The notes below the pieces were generated by a model. That model worked only from the letters and a program-made list of their open reading frames with translations. It searched no databases and was not told the DNA's origin. From a virus: a DNA stretch of 22,859 nt. Every line of letters begins with the position of its first letter. Within the stretch, counting starts at the first letter, position 1. The position numbers and the translations under genes were made by a program. Positions 18,272-22,859 of the stretch are shown here, piece by piece. Where the stretch lies: positions 1 to 22,859 of the IMG/VR virus record IMGVR_UViG_3300042936_000101; one strand, 5' to 3'.

Positions 18272-18958
18272 TTATTGTTTATGATATTCCCATTTAAATC
18301 CGTAGGCTTGCTTGTATTTACCATTGCAGCAATTTGATATATTACCTTGACTAAATAAAGTTTCTCTTTGAACTTGTCTTGCCGAATCCCAAATCTTTAT
18401 TAATTCTCCATTTAAACTTAATTGAACTATTTTAATGGATTTTGCATCTACCACATTTTTAGACTGTTTTTTGCCAATTTTCAATATAGACATATTTTTT
18501 TTTGTTTCTTCCGTATGTTTATGTCCTTCTTTTCCAATTCTAGATTTATAATATTCTTTTAACTTATAACTGTTTCTTGCTTTATTTAAGTATTCTTTAG
18601 TTAATTCTTCAGACCTATTTTTCATCATTTCTTTAGTTTTGATAGAAATTTTTCTTTTAGTATCTTCAGAATGCCTAAAGCCTAAAATACCATCTCCCCC
18701 ATCTGTAATATTTACTAAAGTCCCTGTTTTATTATTACGTTTACCATATAATTTAATAAACTCTTTTTCTTTTTTTGCCGCTTCTTCCCAAGTTAAATCA
18801 TAAAACAAAATTTCAACATTGTATTCTGTTTTTGCTACAACATTATACCAAAATTTATTTCTTTTTGTTTTTTCATATGCCCTTTTTAAATGTGCGCCTA
18901 TACCTATATAAAAAGGCTCATTTTTGTCAAGTCTAATATGCCTGTATACGTATGCCAT
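18272..18958 (-). CDS. GIY-YIG homing endonuclease with NUMOD3 and NUMOD1 DNA-binding motifs
   Basis: A 228-residue free-standing homing endonuclease that would cut an allele lacking the insert and spread by repair. The N-terminal nuclease reads VYRHIR near 4-9 and FYIGIG at 16-21, a divergent GIY-YIG pair. A basic helix with Arg26 follows, then a candidate metal-binding Glu in EKEFIKLYG (64-72) and the usual LVNITDGGDG at 81-90. Two NUMOD3-type units follow (GFRHSEDTKRKIS near 93-105 and GHKHTEETKKNMS near 145-157). A NUMOD1-like C-terminus runs from about 177 to 225 (IVQLSLNGELIKIW, then a helix and YGFKWEY). Composition is visibly richer in A/T and lysine than in its neighbours, consistent with recent arrival. 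It sits between the fibre gene and the DUF7936-like gene, beside a remnant of the latter's start. Confidence 0.9.
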   Translation of the reverse strand: MAYVYRHIRLDKNEPFYIGIGAHLKRAYEKTKRNKFWYNVVAKTEYNVEILFYDLTWEEAAKKEKEFIKLYGKRNNKTGTLVNITDGGDGILGFRHSEDTKRKISIKTKEMMKNRSEELTKEYLNKARNSYKLKEYYKSRIGKEGHKHTEETKKNMSILKIGKKQSKNVVDAKSIKIVQLSLNGELIKIWDSARQVQRETLFSQGNISNCCNGKYKQAYGFKWEYHKQ

Positions 18959-18973
18959 TTAATTTAATTAAAC

Positions 18974-19012
18974 CTACTTATGTCTTACTACCCATTTGTA
19001 AGTTGTTGCCAT
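18974..19012 (-). pseudogene. Twelve-codon remnant resembling the start of the DUF7936-like gene at 17919-18260
   Basis: Directly after the fibre stop (TAA then ATG) lies a 12-codon frame, MATTYKWVVRHK, ended by TAG. It mirrors the start of the intact gene beyond the homing endonuclease, MATTNYSWVV: MATT, an aromatic residue, W and VV are shared, and the first ten or so bases after the ATG are the same. The simplest reading is that it is the cut-off head of a related gene, left when the homing endonuclease gene arrived. It could be a very short functional peptide or coincidence. Confidence 0.5.
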
Positions 19013-22000
19013 TTATTTATTTTTTAAAGTGTCTAATTCTGCTTTTAATTCTTGAATTGCCTTAATATATACTGCGTGTAATTGGTCATAATTAATACCC
19101 ATTTTATTTGTAGAAGGTGTTGTAAATACGGCTTCAGGTATTATTGCTTTCATTTCTTGTGCTATATTACCATTTTGTCTGCCTTCTCCATAATTCTTAT
19201 AGCCATCAATAAAATCAAACCATACAGGGTTCATTTTAAGTATTTCATTTAAACCATAACCAATACTACTAATATTTTGTTTTACTGATATATCCGAAAC
19301 AGGTGCTGATAAATTACCACTTGCATCTGCTAATACTGCTCTACTTCCTGTTCCTGCTAAATTACTAAAGGTTACTGCTCCACCAACTAACAATGTTCCT
19401 TGTATGTAAGCAGTACCATTTACAGATAGCAAATATCCAAAGTCAGACGTAAGACCCACAAGCAAATTTCCCGCACTACTTATGCGCATACGTTCGGCTG
19501 CGGCTGTACCAAAATTTAAAGAATCAGCACTATGTCCATATTCTACAAATCCTCTATATGTTTCATTACCAGTTGTACCATCTGCAAAATATATTCCCCC
19601 ATAAGATGTATTTCCAGAAGCAATAGTCATTCCTTTATTACCACTTGTTGTTCCAATTACTAATGTATTTGCAGCAGAACTATAACTATCTGGATTTGTG
19701 TTACCTATACCTACGTTACCAGCGTTGCCTGTTATTGTCATTCTCGTTGCTAATGGTACAGCATCACTAGGAGAACCTGTGTTAAAATCCAAATCAACTA
19801 TGTCGTTAGCTGCATTATTTACCCTTCTACCTGTTATGGAAGCGTAATTTATGTAACTGCCTGCACTATTTTGTTGTGCTAATAAAATACCACCACCAGC
19901 ACCAGTAGCTGGATTTGTGCCTGTCCCGACAATTCTAATCACTCCATTAGTAATAGGGGTAGCAGAAACAGCACTTAAAATATCTAACTTGTTTGAAGGA
20001 CTACTTGTACCTATACCTACGTTACCGCCTAAAGGTTGTAACAATAAATTATATGCAGTAGTATTACCATCAGTTCTTTGACTTTGTAAGTATGTGTTGC
20101 CATTGGTTAAAACATCTCCTGCTAAACCATATACCCCACCATTCATTAATTGAAATCTTGGAGTTGAACTTCCTAACGCATAAGGTGTTGATGAACTATT
20201 GCTTCCTAATACTACAAGTCCGTTTGCAGTTACACTACTTGAGAATGTAGCTGCTCCTGTATCTGCTATATTAAATACAGCGGTATTTGCTGAATTTCTA
20301 CCAAATAATATAAATTTACCTCCTCCACTTGGTGCTTTAATTGACATTGCAATATCTGCATCATCGGGAGCTGCATTAACATTAACTCTACTTGAGAATG
20401 TAGCACTCGTTCCACCCAAAGCACCCGTAAGCGTTCCACCTGCTAATGGTAGATAAGTAGAACTTGCAGCACTTGTAGTTAAGTAAGTTGAGTTATCATA
20501 GCTTATAGTAGTTCCGCTAATCTTAACAAAACCTGTTCCGTTTAAAGCAGCTTGTTTGCCATTAAACGTAGTCCAATCGGTACTTGATAATAAACCTTGT
20601 TGTGAACCACTTGCAGTTGCAATAGCTAAAGTAATAGTTCCACTTGTTGTAATAGGCGTAGAGCCAATAGTTACTCCGCTTGTTGCAGAAGATAAGCCTA
20701 CCGATGTTACCGAACCCGTGCCATAAGAAGTGCTATCTACACTACCATCGGCTTTTAAAAATTGCGAAGATGTACCGCCCGACTTAACTAAAGTAGTTGC
20801 GTTTAAAGTGCCTATGATTGTCGCAGCGTTACCACTACCACTTGTCTTATTTATGTATAAGCCTTCGCCACTACCACCCTTTGTAATATTTAAAGCAATA
20901 CCACTACCGCTTGAATGTGTTATGCCAACTGTATCGCCACTACCAGAACTTGAAAAAGTACCTTTAGCAGCAATTAAAGTATGCGTTCCTAAATCTACGT
21001 TAGCCGTTGCGCCCGTGTAAGGAACGTAACCCGTTACACTTGGTATTTGAGAAGTAAGTGCTAAAGTTCCCGTAGCACTTGGTAGCGTGTATGTATTTGT
21101 TCCGTCCGTAATAGTGGACTCTAATCTTAACTGACCTGTAAATCTGCCCGTTCCCGTTACGTCTAACTTATATGTATTGTTAGTATTGTTAATTGATACA
21201 TTACCAGAAGTATTTACCCTCATTTTTTCTGTACTACTTGTACCAATAATAGTAGCACCCGTTTGTGATATAATAACAAAGTCCCCTGCTACACCTGCCG
21301 AAACAAACTGCCCGTTAGTAGTTACAAGACCGAACTTAGCTTGGTATATAGAACCCGTTACCGCTTCGCCCATTGATACGCTCGGAGCATTACCGCTTAA
21401 ACGTAAATGATTATCAGCAGTAGTATTATAAATCTCAATAGACCTTTGGGGCGTTGTAGTTCCAATACCTAAACGATTATTAGTAGCGTCCCAAAAAAAG
21501 TTATTAGTTCCCGTTACACTATTTGCTCCGTTAAAAAATGTTACTTGCCCACTTGCACCCGAACCCGAAATTAAAGAAGTAGGGAACGTAATTAAGTTAC
21601 CTGCTCCGTTAATATACTGCGCACTTGTTCCTGAAAACGCTAAAGCTAAAGTTCCCGATGTTGTTAAAGGACTACCAGATACGCTTATCGCATCGCCACC
21701 TACTGTTAATGCTACGCTTGTTACAGTACCTACGGCACCGCTTGAACGTTGCCAAATAGTACCTGAATAAATCACATAATCGCCAACCGCAAAAGTAATC
21801 GGACCAGCGCCAAAGTTTACTGTTCCTGCTACGTTACAAATATAAACGTCTCCCGTGTCTCCCGTTCCGTTTGCAAGTGTAGGGGTGTTAGTCGCTGCGT
21901 TCCAAGTTCCTTTGTATTCCATAATAGAACTCGGTAGCTGACTAATAGGAACTTTACCACCACTATCCAAAGAAGCGTAACCATTACTTACACCCTTCTC

Positions 22001-22297
22001 ACTTCTTAATTGGTAAGTATCTAATAAAGCTTGTGAAGGGAAAACTTCGGTATAAGCCGAACCACTCCATAAGTAAAGTTTCTGAGTGTCTTTAGCACAA
22101 TAGATAACGTTAATATCGCCAACTGCAGGGAACCCTGCAAGGTTAGTATAAAACGAAACTGCACCGCTAAATATCGCCCCTAATTGTGCAAGTGTAATCT
22201 TCTTACTTACTCCACTATCCGGGTCTCCTATAATAGTTAAATCGGTACTAACTGGTGCTAACTCGGTAGCTAATTGGTTAATTTTTTTGCCTATCAT
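19013..22297 (-). CDS. Tail fibre / receptor-binding protein with C-terminal peptidase S74 chaperone domain
   Basis: A 1094-residue fibre. The N-terminal part (about 1-130) is the probable virion-anchoring section. A long low-complexity shaft follows, rich in Gly, Ser, Thr and Asn, with recurring phrases such as GTVTSV, NRLGIGTTTP and NVGIGTSSP that are typical of trimeric beta-structured fibres. The last 94 residues match the intramolecular chaperone (peptidase S74) family: Ser1001-Asp followed by Lys1006, the Ser/Lys spacing of five seen at the self-cleavage site of endosialidase-type fibres. After it come a Gly-rich turn, an IAQE motif near 1045, INYDQLHAV and a C-terminal coiled coil. The fibre should trimerise, cut off the chaperone, and bind a host surface glycan or protein. 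Repeated shaft coding is also visible in the DNA near 20220 and 20390. Adhesin-like proteins share the shaft, but the phage context is clear. Confidence 0.9.
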   Translation of the reverse strand: MIGKKINQLATELAPVSTDLTIIGDPDSGVSKKITLAQLGAIFSGAVSFYTNLAGFPAVGDINVIYCAKDTQKLYLWSGSAYTEVFPSQALLDTYQLRSEKGVSNGYASLDSGGKVPISQLPSSIMEYKGTWNAATNTPTLANGTGDTGDVYICNVAGTVNFGAGPITFAVGDYVIYSGTIWQRSSGAVGTVTSVALTVGGDAISVSGSPLTTSGTLALAFSGTSAQYINGAGNLITFPTSLISGSGASGQVTFFNGANSVTGTNNFFWDATNNRLGIGTTTPQRSIEIYNTTADNHLRLSGNAPSVSMGEAVTGSIYQAKFGLVTTNGQFVSAGVAGDFVIISQTGATIIGTSSTEKMRVNTSGNVSINNTNNTYKLDVTGTGRFTGQLRLESTITDGTNTYTLPSATGTLALTSQIPSVTGYVPYTGATANVDLGTHTLIAAKGTFSSSGSGDTVGITHSSGSGIALNITKGGSGEGLYINKTSGSGNAATIIGTLNATTLVKSGGTSSQFLKADGSVDSTSYGTGSVTSVGLSSATSGVTIGSTPITTSGTITLAIATASGSQQGLLSSTDWTTFNGKQAALNGTGFVKISGTTISYDNSTYLTTSAASSTYLPLAGGTLTGALGGTSATFSSRVNVNAAPDDADIAMSIKAPSGGGKFILFGRNSANTAVFNIADTGAATFSSSVTANGLVVLGSNSSSTPYALGSSTPRFQLMNGGVYGLAGDVLTNGNTYLQSQRTDGNTTAYNLLLQPLGGNVGIGTSSPSNKLDILSAVSATPITNGVIRIVGTGTNPATGAGGGILLAQQNSAGSYINYASITGRRVNNAANDIVDLDFNTGSPSDAVPLATRMTITGNAGNVGIGNTNPDSYSSAANTLVIGTTSGNKGMTIASGNTSYGGIYFADGTTGNETYRGFVEYGHSADSLNFGTAAAERMRISSAGNLLVGLTSDFGYLLSVNGTAYIQGTLLVGGAVTFSNLAGTGSRAVLADASGNLSAPVSDISVKQNISSIGYGLNEILKMNPVWFDFIDGYKNYGEGRQNGNIAQEMKAIIPEAVFTTPSTNKMGINYDQLHAVYIKAIQELKAELDTLKNK

Positions 22298-22743
22298 TCT
22301 GTATAGTTATAGATGCTCGGAACTTGGCATCTGTCATTTAAGTAAGGTAATTCCATTGTAATATCAATCTTAACTCCGGCTAAGTAATCTGGATCACTTT
22401 CAGTAAAGTAAGTCAAAGGTGCAGTATCGCCAATATCCCAAATCGCTTTAGGGTAACGTAACTGCGCAACTATGTCTTGACCTACTAAAGTCATATCCGA
22501 TAAAACCTCGGTTTCGTTTGTCTCTTCCATTAACATTCTGTCCATAAAATAAAGGCTAAAATTATAAGTAATATTTTTAGCGTTTATAGTTGCACCTGTT
22601 AAAGTGTAGAACATAGCAGGGTAAGTAACCTCGCCATTAGATAAACGTTCCCACACATCGCCAAAGTAAACAAAGTTAATTTGTTCGTGGTCGTTTCCGA
22701 GTGTCGTTATTTGTTTGACGATTTGGTTTAATGTCAGGCTCAT
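22294..22743 (-). CDS. Putative tail-terminator / tail-completion-like structural protein
   Basis: This 149-residue protein has the size of small neck or tail-completion proteins that cap the tail tube or join head to tail. The middle (about residues 45-85) alternates beta-strand-like stretches with acidic turns. The C-terminus contains ITMELPYLNDRCQVPSIYN, a form of ending I associate with small structural proteins of Bacteroidetes phages. No enzymatic motif is visible. Its stop overlaps the start of the tail fibre gene (ATGA at 22297-22294), so the two are probably translationally coupled. A head-tail connector or another virion protein is equally possible. The role is inferred from size and position, not from a firm motif. 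Confidence 0.45.
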   Translation of the reverse strand: MSLTLNQIVKQITTLGNDHEQINFVYFGDVWERLSNGEVTYPAMFYTLTGATINAKNITYNFSLYFMDRMLMEETNETEVLSDMTLVGQDIVAQLRYPKAIWDIGDTAPLTYFTESDPDYLAGVKIDITMELPYLNDRCQVPSIYNYTE

Positions 22744-22807
22744 TCTTAATTTTTTCTAAATAAACACGCAGTTTATTTTGGTTTTTTATTGTTGTTACTT
22801 TACTCAT
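22676..22807 (-). CDS. Very small ORF between two structural genes (uncertain)
   Basis: A 43-codon frame starts with ATG at 22807, overlapping the stop of the partial gene to its right. It fills the 56-bp gap and runs 68 bases into the next gene. The product is lysine-, asparagine- and arginine-rich (it begins MSKVTTIKNQNK and ends RKRPRTN), with no motif that I recognise. The upstream sequence is A-rich, as at other starts here. The long overlap in another frame makes it doubtful; it may only be a translational bridge or chance. Confidence 0.25.
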   Translation of the reverse strand: MSKVTTIKNQNKLRVYLEKIKNEPDIKPNRQTNNDTRKRPRTN

Positions 22808-22859
22808 AATTAGCAATCACTACAACCTCTATTCCCTTGATAAAGTTCCTCGAAGCTTT
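22800..22859 (-). CDS. C-terminal end of a phage protein, probably neck/head-tail type (partial)
   Basis: Only the last 19 codons are inside the window: an open frame enters from the right edge and stops with TAA at 22802-22800. The visible tail ends in a hydrophobic beta-like stretch (IEVVVIANYE). Its position just before a tail-terminator-like gene fits an HK97 gp10-like head-tail joining protein, but 19 residues are not enough to prove that. The next short frame starts inside its last codons. A chance open frame of this length is possible. Confidence 0.45.
   Translation of the reverse strand, partial: KASRNFIKGIEVVVIANYE

Noticed and set aside
20199-21410. Several + strand frames opposite the tail fibre gene
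   Set aside because: They are antisense shadows of a Gly/Ser/Thr/Asn repeat gene, which gives long Pro/Leu/Val-rich frames without family motifs.
1-22859. Signs of a temperate phage (integrase, excisionase, CI/Cro pair, attachment site) and tRNA genes
   Set aside because: I looked and saw none on either strand. The genome extends past both edges, so this does not settle the lifestyle.

Overview
The window reads as part of a tailed phage (or a prophage relic of one) of the Bacteroidetes, most likely of a Flavobacterium-like aquatic or environmental host. The evidence is: a terminase pair; a tail fibre with a self-cleaving chaperone domain; a lysis cassette; promoter-like sequences of the Bacteroidetes form TTTG-N22-TAnnTTTG; A/C-rich leaders (ACACAATG type) instead of Shine-Dalgarno sites; and low GC. 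Every gene I accept lies on the minus strand, so transcription runs from high to low coordinates. Most neighbours overlap by a few bases or abut, often as ATGA or TAATG. I see no integrase, no repressor and no tRNA, so the lifestyle cannot be decided from this window.

In transcription order: (1) 22859-19013, end of the virion-structure block: the C-terminus of a neck-type protein, a tail-terminator-like protein, and a 1094-residue tail fibre ending in a peptidase S74 chaperone. (2) 19012-17505: a GIY-YIG homing endonuclease next to what looks like a broken copy of the start of the gene that follows it, then two small conserved-type phage genes. (3) 17505-15152, lysis: a tiny membrane protein, a probable one-piece spanin (lipobox plus C-terminal membrane helix), a membrane/lipoprotein pair, a GH19-type endolysin and a two-helix holin candidate. 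(4) 15148-13804: a DEDD exonuclease with a zinc ribbon, a MazG-like small protein and a GNAT acetyltransferase. (5) 13803-13492: a 312-bp gap with inverted repeats and a strong promoter facing left.

(6) 13491-8693, early and replication block: small unknown genes, an ERF-type annealing protein, a small HTH protein, a 64-residue protein with an SSB-like acidic tail, a free-standing DnaA domain IV, a DUF1376-like replication initiator and a 252-residue protein in the position of a helicase loader. Next come a C5 cytosine methyltransferase with a second long gene inside it in another frame, and a VRR-NUC nuclease. The initiator gene carries a tandem array of about 12-bp CATATG-centred repeats beside a 49-bp AT-rich stretch. 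This layout resembles the lambda O gene with its internal origin. Its leader holds a promoter, a hairpin and an intrinsic terminator whose loops are complementary, which suggests an attenuator or antisense control.

(7) 8706-5216: a possible sigma-like protein, two small proteins, and a glycan cassette (LpxA-like acyltransferase and two glycosyltransferases), then a small head-associated-type protein. (8) 5160-1818, packaging: HNH endonuclease, a 40-residue basic protein, a ParB-methyltransferase fusion, and the small and large terminase subunits. (9) 1760-1: a promoter, several very small single-helix membrane peptides, two soluble unknowns and the start of a probable tail assembly chaperone that runs off the left edge.

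All functional names rest on reading motifs by eye. No database search was available.
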